Below are positions 1-12,921 of a DNA stretch of 64,000 nt, piece by piece. The stretch is from Rostratula benghalensis (Eukaryota; Chordata; Aves; Charadriiformes; Rostratulidae): NCBI GenBank assembly GCA_013399305.1, contig VXAI01000088.1, forward strand, positions 3,296,858 through 3,360,857, given 5' to 3'. Made by a program: the position numbers and the translations under genes. The first letter of the stretch is position 1. Each line of letters begins with the position of its first letter. The notes under the pieces are model-generated. The model was not told the DNA's origin. It made no database searches and was given only the letters and a program-made list of their open reading frames with translations.

Positions 1-1465
1 TAAAATTCTCCATTATTACAACTAGGGGTATGAATCTTATTAAAGGACTTGCAGATCTGAGCTGGGTTCAGCCCAGTTGGGTTTTTTGAAGGGACGGAAG
101 GTCTGCACAGTGACCTGCTTTCTATCACAAGTGTGTGAGCTACATACGGCAGAAAGATCTAGGGCACAACAAGTGCAAGTGAATGCCTTTGAACTGCATT
201 AAGAATCTGGCCCCACTGTAGCAAATTTCATTGCATGTATAAATCCTTGGATAGAATTTTGTGCAGGAAAGAATTTGAGGTTAAATTTTCTCAGATGGAG
301 TACACTTCTCCCAAAGCAGAATAAACATAAATAAGTCTTAAAAAAACCCCCACCCATGATGACAACTCGTCACCACTTGAAGGTGGCAAGAGTTAATGGA
401 AGACCTGTTTTTCTGACTCTCAAGTCATTTTCTACACAAAAAGGCAGGTATTTGTTCCTGCAGAGGCCTCTTGTGAGGAGGAGCCTGATGCAAAACCAGC
501 CACTTCAGCCTTTTCATTTTTCCGTGGGCAAAACAGAGCCAAAAAACCCCCACAATTTTAGAATGGCAAAATTTTCTTTAAACATTTGAATTAAGGTGTT
601 CTGAAAACCACCACAGAAGCTGCAGTTGGCGTGATTCCTAATAACTTTGATATAATGACTCTGACAGAAGTTAGTGCTCGCTGATAGGACCACAGAGCAA
701 TCGTATCTGTCCTTCCCATTTAACCCAGTACAAGGAAGAGGGGCTCCAGTTACACTGAAGATTAAAGGCAGGGCTGTGAAAAGGAAATAAAGGCACCTGT
801 GCATAAATAGCTAGAGTCCTGTAAGGTCTATTGACTGCATTAGCCAAAAAAAAAGATTTCTTTATTTGAAATATCTCTCTTCTGGCTATGAACTTTCCCC
901 CTGTGTTCGCACAGCAGACACACCGACATAAATAAGTACTGGAAGGACTGGTGTTTTTAATTTCCTCTGGGATGTTTTTTTTGGTGGCTTTTTTGTGGCC
1001 TTGTGATTTAGTCTTGGTTAACTTATTTTGCCGAATTACTGCTGAAAATTCACTTTGTAACTGCCAAGTGTGTATGTCAAATGCTACCATGCTGTGTATC
1101 GATGCATACAGTGGTATTAATCCCTGAAGTTCCCTTCTTGATGATGCAGCTCCACAGAAAAATCAGTACCTTCCACTGTCCCTCTCCAAGAAAACAAATG
1201 AAAAAAATCCAGAACAAAATTCTACTTTTTTATTGGGAAAGAAGAAACTCCTACATTATTTTTTTTATGATTTTGAAGTATAAGAACAGTATTACAAGTT
1301 CTGTTTCAATTTCTTTCAAACATCTCAAAATCCATTAAAGGCAAAATAACATAAAAGTCCAGTAAAGAAAGAGAATTCAACCAGCTACCAGCCAGCAACC
1401 ATGGGTCAGATACAACCAAAGGCAGCTGTGCATTAAAACAGAGATGAATATGTCTTGCTAATGAG

Positions 1466-1508
1466 ACAAAAAAAAAAAAAAAAAAAAAAAACAAAACAAC
1501 CAACCCAA
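1466..1508. repeat. Poly(A) run grading into an A/C-only tract
   Basis: About 23 consecutive A residues are followed by an A/C-only stretch of CAAAACAACC type. It is one of many A/C-only (T/G-only on the other strand) tracts in the window. No retrocopy body is recognisable upstream, so it is called low complexity rather than a retroposon tail. Confidence 0.8.
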
Positions 1509-3430
1509 TCTAATTTCACAGTAGCTTAACAGATGTTTCCCATATCCCTAATACAGAGAATAAAGAAGAAAAGAAAATTAAGGGATGCTTTTGAACCTTT
1601 TTCTGTGCAGATGAACTTGTACTTCCTTCATCTAACACCATTGCACCTGTCTCAACAGGCACACTAATGCTGCCCTCAAAAACAGCAGACAGATGCCTGA
1701 GGAGTCTTTTCCTAACAGCTTTCCACAGGTTTTTTTTTTTAAGTCACATCCACCTTGTAAGCTGCCCAAGGATATTTGTCTCCAGCAGAGCTCAGCCTGG
1801 CCATCAGCAATAAAAATAAGGGAATACACCTGGCTGCCACTAAGTGACTTTCCTTTTTTTTTAAATAAACCAGAGCAGGACAAGTTACAAGCCTTGCTAC
1901 TTCTGAAATGGATTCCTTATTCCAGGCAATCAGAGTGAAGGAAAAGCCTTCAGCAATGTTGTCACTGCTGCTTAACCAGCTGGGTTCAACGGCACCACGA
2001 AGTTACAAACACCCCATCTTCACTGATATACCTGTTATTTAGAAAGCAGGTGAGAGCAGAGCTGCAGAGGTGGACTCCTTCCTCCCACTGCATCACCTGA
2101 GCCAGGGCTGAGGAACTTGAGAATGAAAGCATCACCTCTTCACAAGGCAAAGTGAATGCCCAGCAAACACAAAAATGGGGCCAAAAGGAACAGATGGGAG
2201 GGATTCTTTTCATGTTGCTGCTGGTGAAAGCCATGGAGAACATAGCTGGCTGCTCTCCCCATCCAGCATATTCCTGCACACCAGTGGTCACCATGGCCAG
2301 CGCTGAGAGAGGAGGGGGAGACCTTAGTGAGCCTGACTTGGCACTGCAGCCATACATGGCCAGCTGTTCTTGGAATTGTCATCAGAGAGTCTTCTTCATG
2401 CAGAGGAGACGTAAAAATCAGGGTCCAGGGGTTTCAACGCTAGTTATAATGCCCACAAATGACATTTGACTTCTGCACGGTGTCTTCATATTCCTTGTTT
2501 TGGAATGGGAAACGCACAAGTAAAGTCCATGGGCACAAAATGTTAACACTACAGTGAACTCTGTTGTATAAAAAAAGTAGAAGGAGCTTCTCCTATACAG
2601 AAAACCATGACTGCCAGCAAGGGACACTGTTTTTGTGTAAAAACTCAGTTGTTGGTGCTGTTGTCACTGGCTGTCTACTAGCACGCCAAGTTTTGATTCA
2701 GGAGACCAAATCATGCTTCTCTGCTGGAAATGGTGGCAGATTGGACTTCAGTGCAAAAGGAGGGGGTTTGTCTCAGGACACATACAAAAGGGAGAAGGAG
2801 AAGTTCACACTATAGTGATCTTGATTGCATGAAGACATAGAAAGAGCAGAAACTGTAGTAACCAGCAACGTTGTCTGCATATGGGCAAGGTCTTTCTCAA
2901 TGAGAACCCCCATCACGGTTTCTCTCTGCCTTCTCCTCTGAACTAGTTCTAGACAGCATCCTTCTTCCTTCATGTTTGTTTTTTTTTTTAATTTTCCATG
3001 TCCCACATGCAACACTTTTCCTACTCAATGCTGAATAATCTTAGCACAATATCTAATCTACACCAATCAGAAAATTTTATGTTCTCTGCCCAAAATTGGA
3101 CTTGCCTCTCTCAGTTGAGGCACAGCGGAACATATTTTTGTTCGCTCTTGGTTTGCTGAGCAGCATCTATAAAGAAAAGCCACTCCATGTGACATTTTTA
3201 AAATACATTATGGCCTTTCCCTGGCAACGGAGCTTTAATTTTAAGACAAGATTGAGAGTATTTATGATTCGAAGTACAAAACAGCAAAGCAAGCATGTGA
3301 TTTATCACAAAATGGACATGTGGAACCTGGAAAGCTGGCAAAGATTAGAGATCTTCCACTGGCATTGTGTGTTCAGGGGCTTTGAGACTCTCACTATTTC
3401 TGTAAGTCCTTTCAGACAGCATCTCCTAAA

Positions 3431-3465
3431 GGGGGGAAAAAAAAAAAAAAAGAGAGAAAAAGAAG
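3431..3465. repeat. Purine-only low-complexity tract
   Basis: Six G residues are followed by about 15 A and then AGAGAG/AAAAAG, all purine on the plus strand. It is a simple low-complexity tract with no attached repeat body. Confidence 0.75.
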
Positions 3466-5023
3466 TTGTATAGGAGAAGTTAGTAGAAAAGTTAGGTTTA
3501 TTTAACATAATTTTCATAAGGTGGATTGCCTTCTGAACGAGCACTGTCCCTTACCCAATGCAAAGCATCATCTTACATGGTTGTCATAGACCTCTTGCCA
3601 AAGAGACACTCTTACACCCCCAGAAAAGGAGAGAATGGACGTATTTGTCCAACAGGAGAGCACAATACCATGGCAGGGCTCACTTTTGCCTTTTTCTCCA
3701 GTGAGTACAAAAGTACAAAAGTGAAAACTGGCAGTCTAATCTCAATTATTGGTTCAATTGCTTTTCAAGACAACAAAAGTGTGCATGCTTACATTTGAAA
3801 TATTTCATAATACAAATGGCAAATAACATTTATTTTCCTTCATCTCCTACATAAAAATAGGGGCAGAAATACATCTGCTGACTCTGGCAGCTTCTGGCTG
3901 TGCTGTCTGAGGCATAACAATGCTTATTTTACCATTTCTGTTTTGTGCAGTGCTCTAATTATAGCACCAAGTGTTTGCCATTCTGCTCAAATACTTGCAT
4001 GATGAGTGAGTCTAATAAAAAAAATGCATGTTTTAAGAGAAAAGTACACACACTGATATGATGCAGGAGATAAGTGTTTTTCGGAGAATAACATCGTAGA
4101 AGGTGGACAAAATGCAGAGTGCAGAAAGATTGCATGTCTCTTCCAAACAGTGCAAGCTCCCTTTTGACATTCAAGCAATTCAGTAGGGAGGGAAAAGGCT
4201 AGAATTGAAATTAGCTGATGCAAATGAAATTAAAGCTAAATTGGTTGCCACATCATGATGATGATAACCCTGTAAATGTTTGCTATTTATTAAGCCACCA
4301 TTTAGAATTTAGGCTGTTGTAAAAATATAAGTCTCTCTTGTTGAACATTTAAGCTATACACTGCATTTAAAAGAGCACATATATGGATTATTTGTCCCTT
4401 TCAAGCCTTTGAGAATTCAATTTAAAATATCTTCTTTTCTTTTCCAGTATTTTTCTGTAAGTATAGCTCACATATACTGTAGTATCAGGCTACCAAAAAT
4501 TCAAAACAAAACCAAAACTACCCCAAACCACGAGGCTTTTCTAGCTAAGCAGTATGCCATTACATCATTGCTTCAGATGCATTAATTCTCTACAATATTG
4601 TTGGTTGTTTCAGGTTAACTATCAAAATCGTTTGCCTGAGAAGCAGGATTTAATTGTCTTACAACTACCTCTGTGAAGTACAATGGGGATTACAAGTACT
4701 CATTGATTTTACTATTGGGTAGAATAAGGGACTCTTATTCTAGCATTTCTCATTCATTTTGTCATTGCATTCTCTTTGAAAGAGACCAAATGGGTCCCAG
4801 CAGGTGAAAGCAAAGAAACCTGAAAGCCCCCCTTTGATGAATGACAATGCCACAACTGCCCTCCCCCCATTTTTTGAGATTATAAAACCTTATTAAATCA
4901 TGCCCCGTTAGATATTGATTGAGAGAGAGCTAAACTAAAACCAACAATAGCAGCATGGATCAGAGAGCAGTGCTTTCATCAAGGGACACTGAGCACAGTT
5001 AGGCTTTCCCCTCTTTTTGCTGT

Positions 5024-5143
5024 GTTGGGTTTGGTTATGGTTTTGGATTTGGGGTTGTTTGGGGTTTTTTTTAAACAAAACAACACCACACAAAAAAAAA
5101 ACAAACCCAAAAAAAACCAAAAACACCAACAAAAACCCCACCA
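5024..5143. repeat. T/G-rich tract switching abruptly to an A/C-rich tract
   Basis: The left half (about 5024-5071) is almost wholly T and G, with repeated GGTTTGG-like units. From about 5072 the same strand becomes almost wholly A and C, with CAAACCC-like units. The halves are loosely complementary, so the region could fold as an imperfect hairpin. The minus-strand 69-codon frame across it (4935-5144) is rich in F, V, L and G because of this composition and is not a gene. Confidence 0.8.
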
Positions 5144-8100
5144 TATTTGCTTTTGCTTAAATCATTATACAAGAAAGTCATAAAATTAAGCCAGCTTTGT
5201 CAATCACAGATGGCCAGTGGCTGTCCCTGTAGCACTAGTGATTCATCTTTCAGGCTGTTATAAGAAATCTCACCAACAACTTTAAAGTTAAGACTCTTTT
5301 GAGTTTTTTCGTTTGGATTTTTTTCTTTTTTTAAACTGTTCTGAGCAATTATCACAACTGCCACTAACTTCAGTATGCCCTTAATTGTTACACGGGTGGT
5401 TTTGAACAAACTGTGTGAATGGAACAAATGAAACCATTTGGTAAAGACTGCTTCTGGACAGCAACGAAAAACTACACTGTTTTTAAAAATCATATTTTAT
5501 TTTACTCGCCTGTCATGTCATCCATTTAGGAAAACCACTACAAAAATTTCCTTAATAGCAGTCATATTTGTATAACTTGAATCTGCCTGCTTTTGAGGAG
5601 CCCTCTCTAATAGGACTGTGTGTTAATTAACTGTCACTGATTTATTTATATTTAAAGCATAGTGCATTTCAGACAGTGGTAGGAAATGATGAAACATGAA
5701 TAAGCACACTTTTAATCCTACAAGTGTCTTTCTTCTGATAACAAAGAACCTTGGGCTAGCCTCTGAAGAATTTATTTGCTTTAAATATTTTGCTCAGGAT
5801 CTAATTTCCTTTTTTCCTGACAGGGGTCTACAGTGTTCCTCGTCATATCGGAAGATCCCTGAATCAAGGACACTGCTTAAAGGAATAAAAATAGAATAAG
5901 GATGAAAACAATCTGTTTTTAAACAGCATCACTGTTCTATATAACAGGTGACACCTAAATTCAATAGACTGTGGAAAAAAATCAGTTTTGAATTCATTTT
6001 GGCTGAAAAATCAAATTACTGTACAGACAATAATGACCTAAATACTAATGTTATTATTCATCCCTATCAAAGAAATGCAGTATTTCTGTTTATTATTAAT
6101 AGTCTCATCTGAGGGAGTTGCACTGTTACGTATGAAAAGCCTCGTTTGGTAACCAAATATATCTTTGGAATAGCTGAAATTGTTACAGAATTTTTGAACC
6201 CACCATTCAGAGATAAAAATTGTTTTGCTAGTTGTAAAGTAAAATTAGAGGATTGAAATTAATGTGTTTATACTATGAACATGGGAAATTAAACAGTTTG
6301 TATTGATGAAAATGTAGTATATTTCAGTAGTGCTGTGAAAACATCTGAAGAAAAACCTGGGAAAAAAAGACAGAAAAGCACAGAGTAATGGACGAATTAT
6401 GCTTTTGAAAAGGATATAAAGAAAATAATTAATTACATTATAATCATATATTTATGTCGATATTCATTTTTGATTGATTTACAGTATCGTTATCCTAATA
6501 GCTGTTTTGCTGGTGTTTAATATTTTCCATTTGTTTGCCTTCTCCATGTCAAGTCCATCAGGATTATCTTGTGATTTCGTACTGTAACTTGCATTAATCC
6601 AAACCATTAATAAATGCTTATTACAATCCTCTCCTATTAAGCTAACTGCACATTCCTGTGTCCAAAAAGTTCAAAGGTTAATTGCTATTTAAATTGTAAC
6701 CAAAGTACCAAGTTTTACAGTTTGGTTGGTTGTTGATTGTTTTTTTTATTATTTTACGCCATTTGTTAATGGCAAATTTGATAATGGTAAAATCTGTGTG
6801 TAACACGGAGGTGAGATTTAAACCAGTCATATTGTAAAAAATACAGCTAAGCTTGAGAGTACAATATCTTAAACAGGTTTTATCAATACCAGCCTGTCTT
6901 TTTGCAGAGCCTTAAATTTTTTATATGCTGCTCAGGATGAACGACTAACTGGCTGAAATCTATGGCTAATTGTGTTTTCATTTGATTTGACTTTTGAAGC
7001 ACAAATGTTACATGCTAGTTTTATACTAATGATTAGTCATTTCTAGGCAGATCTGTGCTGCCAGGAAGAATGTCTAACATCATTCTTTCGGTTGTGAGGT
7101 TGTAATTCAACCACCAGCAACTGCTTTGCAAAGTCTGTCTTCCTTAAAGAGCTCTATGAAAATATTATCTGGTGGCTCAGGGTGTTACGAGATTTTTTTC
7201 TTTATCTATATTCCCAGCTTTCTAGGTACAGAGCTGTGGTAAACCTTTGAACTCTCTTTCAGAAAACAATATACAGGCACAGGTATATGACTGCAAATTA
7301 CTCAATGGTAAATTACATCAAACTATTGTATTTCCATCTATCTTCTACCAGTTGTAACAGTTGTAATTTTCAGCATAGGAGGCACTTTTAGTTATCTGTT
7401 AATTTTTCCTGCATTTTAACTGTGTCCTTCAAAACCAATAAAATTAAGAGAGTCTAGCTTTAAGGATTAACAAGATGAATCATTTGTTCTTTTTTGTTTG
7501 GTTGGTTGGTTTTTTTTTTTTAATTTTACATTTTGAAAAGTTTGACATACCTTTAAGGCAGCAACAAAATAATATATATATATGGTGTCAACAGTGTTTA
7601 CATTTCATTGCTCTCAGGCAACCTGGACTAGGGTGGGCTGGAGTCTGCTGTCTAATTACACAAACCCATGAACTGTCATTGCCCTATTACATTACTATAA
7701 AATCTATTTGTATTTGAGTGCATAATTTACCAATTACATCCTGGTGCTGCTCCAGCCAGCATAAGATGAGAGAAAATGCACATGAGTTCGGGTATTTATG
7801 TCGTTTAAATACTCATTTTAAGTTTCTGTAAAATGCAGGCTATCAGAATAAGGAGCGTGTCTCTAGACCTTAAATATACTCACTAAATTGTTTTAACGGC
7901 ATTCATGGAATTCATCTACATTTTTAAAGCTGTCTGCAATTACTTTACTGCACATTTTCTAGCTAGTAAGAGTTGTTTTACATGATCATGCCCATTTTTA
8001 GGTATATCTACAGAACAAAGTACATGCAGACCCACATATATACTCAAATACATGTGTGTAGTTTACTCATCACGGTTTAGTCAAGCAGCTTTCATCAGAG

Positions 8101-10992
8101 AAAGTGATCTGGTGAAGAGAAGAACCTTTAGGGGAATTCTCACCCTCCACTTTTATGTATCAAGGCTTTTTTCAGGTTCCCTCTATGCTCCATGGAGGAA
8201 TGCAGGTCCCCGCAGAGAGCCACTCGGAGCAGGGATGTCATGATGTGCGGTTGGAGAGGACCAAACATCTCAGGGTGTTGGTTACCAAATGCTGGTGGTT
8301 AAACACCTCTCCTTTTTCCCTTTCCATTTTCAGGATGGGGAATGCTCAACTTACATTCCTAAAAAACACCTCCAGCACTCTGCAAGCTTCCCATCAGTGT
8401 TGTGGGTGCCAGCCCCTCCACAGAGGAGACATCCACCCAGCACACGCCAGCAGTTGCTGTCTCAGAGACCAGAAGTTGTTTTTTTAATTTGAAATCAGCC
8501 TAGGTGTTCAATCTAACAAATATTACAGATTCACACCTCGCTCCCCTGCAGCCTTGGGCTGATCACCAGGTTCATCAGACATTTCTCCAGGCACCGTAGT
8601 CCTCTCGGGGCATGGTACTGCCAATGCCCACCATTCCTGTAGAACACACTGCAACCTGATTTGCCGAACTCAAAGCGAACAAAAAGGGATTCAGCTTATC
8701 TCATCTGGATTCAGAGGGCAGACTTCCTCAGCGTTCCCTAGATAACCGAATGCTAAGCTTCTGCTACAGTAAAAAACACGAAATGCTAATTTACCAGCGT
8801 CAGCTTTAATTTGGACACATTAAAAGAGCAGAGCCTATATAATGAGTATGTGCCTTTTCAGGTATAACAACTCTTTCTCTTAGACTTCCAGTCAGTGGAG
8901 ATGGAAGAGCCTGCATTCAGTTGCAGTGGGAAGGGTAACTTCGATTTCCAACTCCTGTGTTTAAATTCTGAACTGTAACGTCCTATTAGCATAATTTCTG
9001 CATTTAATTTTCCCTATTAAAGAAATGATAGGCAGTTGATTACACTTCTATAAACACACATTCAAAAGTGCCTGTTCAATTTTCATCTCCGGCACCACAT
9101 TAGTGTTTGCCACATTTCTTATTTTTTACTCCCCCCTGTAAATTTCTTCGAGCCCCCTTTCCATAAACATCGGTGACAATGAAGCATTTATCAGCAGCGC
9201 TTGTTTGCCGAATAGATGGTTGTTTCAGCCAAGGAGCTCAATTTTCACACATTACAATTACTTAGGATTGTTACTAATGTACAATAATGAAAGCAAAGTG
9301 GAAACTTGTTCGATATTTTAGGAGGAGTCAGTTAATATCATCAAGTTGCAGCATTTTCACTTTGTACAGATAAAACTACTGCTGGCTGAGTATTTGAATG
9401 CAAGAGAATGAAAAGAAAAAATCCAAATATGTTGTATATTGTTCCTCAGTACTATACATACATGTGTTTTCCACGTTTGTACGTATGGTTATCTGCCTCT
9501 CTGTTTCTGCTCTTACACCATCACCCGCTGTGCCCAGGCGTTACACTAAAATCTGCAATGTCTCCAATGTCAGGACAGTAACCCAGGCAAAATTAGGCAA
9601 GGAACAGCTTTTAAATGAACTCTAACCCCTTACTGAACACCTGTAAAAGTACCCGTCAGACAGCGCTAATAATAAACACAACTCAGGGGCACAGGAGTGA
9701 TTTTAATGTACAGATATAGTACTTGGAGGGCGGGATGTGTTTTGGCCTGAAATTGCACTAAACTGATGAAATTTGCAGTGTCTGGTTTTCCCAGGTGGTG
9801 GCATCTTTTATTCCTGTTGCAGTCCATAGCGGTTAAGAGTCGTTACCCCTCCTGCAGACCTTTAGTGTCACCTCAGCTCTGTGAAGCCAAAGTTGATATC
9901 TCGTAAGACAAAACACAAGATTTAAGAACTTTCTTTTGCCTCAGCTTACTGACTGGACAGAAGAGCAGAAATTGCCTAATACCTCCAGGAAGTTGAAGTA
10001 AGTTTCCTGGTAATGACATGCAGTTAGAGACACCTGTAAAAGCTGAGGATGCTTGTCTTGGTGGGGTGAGTGATTCAAAAGGATCATGAATTTTGAAGAT
10101 TTTTTTGTGCGTGTGTGTAAGTAAAAGACATAAAGAAAAGGTCTGCTGGAGGTTTCACTATTGAAATTAAAAATTAACAAAATCTGCCTTTTTAGTAAAA
10201 GACATAAGCTTTTGGCACACCAGCAGTGGAAGAAGGGCTGGCACTTTGTTATTGCTCACTGTTTCCAGGCTGGGACTCATGGTGATGCCCGTTTAGAAGG
10301 TGGAACAAGGCCTCCTTCTTGAAGCAACGTTACTGAGGTCTGATCTGCTAAACTGGAGAGGTGAAGATGCTAAAACAATTGTTTTGAAAGGAGTCCCACT
10401 GCCAGTGTGGTACTTGGGAACGTGCTGCACCTTTCTAGTTCTCGATAAGCCACATGCACACTCAGTTTTAAGGCTGATGCCTTTTCTGATGGTGTGTCTT
10501 TCTATATCATGTTTAAGTGGCAGAAGATAAAAAAAACATTTCATCTATTTTTTTACTTTCTTTAGCTTGTCTGCCTCCAAGTACATTTACTTCACTTCAC
10601 TGGGTACTGTTTATATTTGGAGGACTATTCCCATCTACTTCTTTGTAACAAAAAGGGTCTGCTGTCTGTTAGTAAAATATCACCTGAAAATTAAAATTGC
10701 TATAATGCCTTAGTAATTTAAAATTATTAGGTTTACAATAGTAGGTGAGTACCAAGAGGAAAAGTGAGTCATTTAACCATGAGTGAAAATGGAACAGTAG
10801 GATGTACATGCAACTACAAAACTGTATTTATTTTGCTGTCATAAAAGAATTACCTCGGTGTTACGTACTGAAGGATATCCAGGAGACAAAAATCCTTACT
10901 AGAGTTAGCTTGGCTCCTCCCTAAATTAGTTAATACCTGGTTGATTTCTGGGATAACAAGGAATATCGCTTCCAAGAAACCAACTTTTTTTG
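5144..10992. other. Unique AT-rich sequence without recognised gene
   Basis: No CR1 or ERV similarity is seen over almost 6 kb. The longest frames (for example 5200-5493 minus and 8155-8487 plus) show no domain, signal or family resemblance. Short T/G-only tracts occur at 6719-6750 and 7489-7521, and a short (TA)n lies near 7570-7583. The 8.65-9.40 kb part has a different texture and is listed separately. Confidence 0.6.
8650..9400. other. Candidate conserved non-coding element block (inferred)
   Basis: This stretch has no simple-sequence decay, keeps scattered CpGs and is dense in ATTA/TAAT-type homeodomain cores and ACAAT-type SOX cores. A TATATAA string lies near 8838. There is no coding frame of note. 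The call rests on sequence texture only; conservation could not be measured. Confidence 0.3.
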
Positions 10993-11325
10993 TAGAATCA
11001 TAGAATCATTCTTGGAAAAGATCCTTGGGATCATCGAGTCCAACCATCACCCTACTCTACAAAGTTCTCCCCTACACCATATTCCCCAACACCACATCTC
11101 AACACATCTCTGAACAACCACTCTGAAACACATCCAGGGATGGGGACTCAACCCCCTCCCTGGGCAGCCCATTCCAGGCTCTGACCACTCTTTCTGGGAA
11201 AAATTCTTTCCTAATGTTCAGTCTAGACCTACCCTGTTGCAGCTTGAAGCCATTCCCTCTCATTCTAAGGCTAACTCCCTGTGAGAAGAGACCAGCACCA
11301 ACCCCTCTACAATGCCCTTTGACAG
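10993..11325 (-). mobile_element. CR1 LINE 3' end, 5'-truncated
   Basis: The plus strand begins with two degenerate repeats of the reversed CR1 tail (TAGAATCA type). It then runs backwards through the 3'UTR into the end of ORF2: the reversed equivalents of the 'FKPH' end, the 'NRLP' segment and the 'G.GLFSQ' segment are recognisable. About 330 bp remain. The UTR belongs to the class with a reversed 'GGGGAGAACTTTGTAGAGTAGGG' -like stretch, shared with the copy at 19078-19597. CR1 elements move by target-primed reverse transcription and usually lose their 5' end, as here. Confidence 0.93.
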
Positions 11326-12106
11326 ACTAACAGCCTAACTACCAGTTTCATATCCTGTTAATCTTGTACACAGCCAGTTTATAATTGCTAACAATAAAAA
11401 ATGATGGACATAATCATTTCTGTTCAGGGGTCTTAAAAAAGAGCAACTCTTGCTGTGAGTTCGTTATATTTTTTCCCCCATGTATTATTGTGTGATAAAT
11501 GTTCACAAAAGTAGTATGTAAAGATTACTCCTTATCTCATACCCAAAGTCTTTGAAATAAAGTTTCCATGAGACCTTATGTTTGATTCTCAGAAAAAAAA
11601 AAAATAAAAGGAGATATGTCAGTTTATAGTATTTCAAGGCAGTATCGTGGCATGGCTGTTGTTATGGGTTTCTGTTTACAGTGGCTACCAACACACACTG
11701 CTCAAATGATAACTGCACACGGCAAAGACGTGCATTCCCTGCAAACCTGAAGGAAGTCTTTTCTGCCACTGTTTCATGAGCAAATATGAGGTATGTCACC
11801 CAAGCGGGTATTAATCTAATTCAGCTATTTCAAAATACAGTAGAGTCTTGATGGCATTTACTTAGGTAATTAGCTGATCTGATTTTTTAATTTTTTTTTT
11901 TTTTGCATGTATTTAATTATTTGCTAGATTCAAGCCTTTATTGTTCTGAGGCTGTGAAAAGCAGTTGTAAAGGTACTTCATTTTGTAGCTAATTGGCGTG
12001 CTGGTTTTTACCTCTGTCCCTTTATTTTCTCCCACACCTATCTTTTTCTCTTGCTCCTGCCAATCTTGCCTTTATGATTTTCTTAGCACCAGCATTAAAA
12101 GTGGCT

Positions 12107-12120
12107 CCAGCTGGTGGCAG
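12107..12120 (+). promoter_or_regulatory. CTCF-like site (motif match only)
   Basis: CCAGCTGGTGGCAG agrees with the common vertebrate CTCF core (CCASYAGRKGGCRS) at 13 of 14 positions; the sixth base differs. A single match in 64 kb can arise by chance, so this is only a candidate insulator or loop-anchor site. Confidence 0.25.
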
Positions 12121-12812
12121 CTTCCCCACAGCAATGCTTTAGCATCACAAACTATTGTCTCAATGTGCTAATTCGTCTGTGCAATTTCATACCACATCCT
12201 TTCTGACCTCTTACAGAAAATCCTTCTTCCTGGTCAGGCCAATGTTAAATAATCACTGATGACATGGTTCGTATTGTCTGAGGTTACACTTCAGTTTAAA
12301 AGAAGAAAAGAGGAGGGGCCTGGAGGGGGGGAGGGGGGAACAAATAATGAAAATCACGTAATGTGCAGTTTATTTGTCTTGCACATGCAATACATAATGC
12401 AAAGAAAGGAGAGAAATCAAACCTAAAGCACAGCAACTTCAAACTCCCAATTTTAAAAAGATTCATTTATTTTCCCTGTTCTCATATTTTTTAGTGAAGT
12501 TCTTTCATTTCTATTTCTTGTTTTCCCCATTTTCAGAAATGCTTCCACCAATGTGTTAAGTTATATGGCTAATATTGGCTATCTGTAGTTTGTTTTCCCT
12601 TTCTTAATTTTGTCCCATGTTTAAGAAATGAGAGGAAAGGGTGAGGAATAATCACAAAGAAAAACTATTCCTGCAAGATACCCAACATGGTAAAAATCTA
12701 AATATGATACAGTAGGTTCTTGCAAAATATGCTGCAGCTTCATAGTTCCCAAATAATTTCTAGACAAGGAAAATACATTGGAGAACTGCAGACTTATTTT
12801 CTGTTGTTTTTC

Positions 12813-12921
12813 TGGGTTGTTTTTTTTTCTTTTTTTTTCCCCTTACAAATGCCTTTCCTTTTCAAAGCCTTTAAATCTTGGTGGGGTTTGGGTTTGGGGT
12901 TTGTTGGTTTTGTTTTGTTAT
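12813..12921 (+). repeat. T-rich tract followed by G-run tract
   Basis: T-rich stretches around 12813-12840 are followed at 12880-12907 by three runs of three or four G separated by TTT, then GG. The plus strand of that part could form a G-quadruplex, at least of two-tetrad type. Two overlapping F/L-rich frames across it (12720-12983 and 12778-13044) are composition artefacts. Confidence 0.7.

Larger units (their letters stand above)
1..4498. other. Unique AT-rich intergenic sequence, no gene recognised
   Basis: No CR1 or LTR homology is visible and no open frame resembles a known protein. The small open frames here are under 140 codons and have ordinary non-coding composition. The 139-codon minus-strand frame at 671-1090 has no recognisable domain. 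The only repeats seen are the A-rich runs listed separately. Confidence 0.6.
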
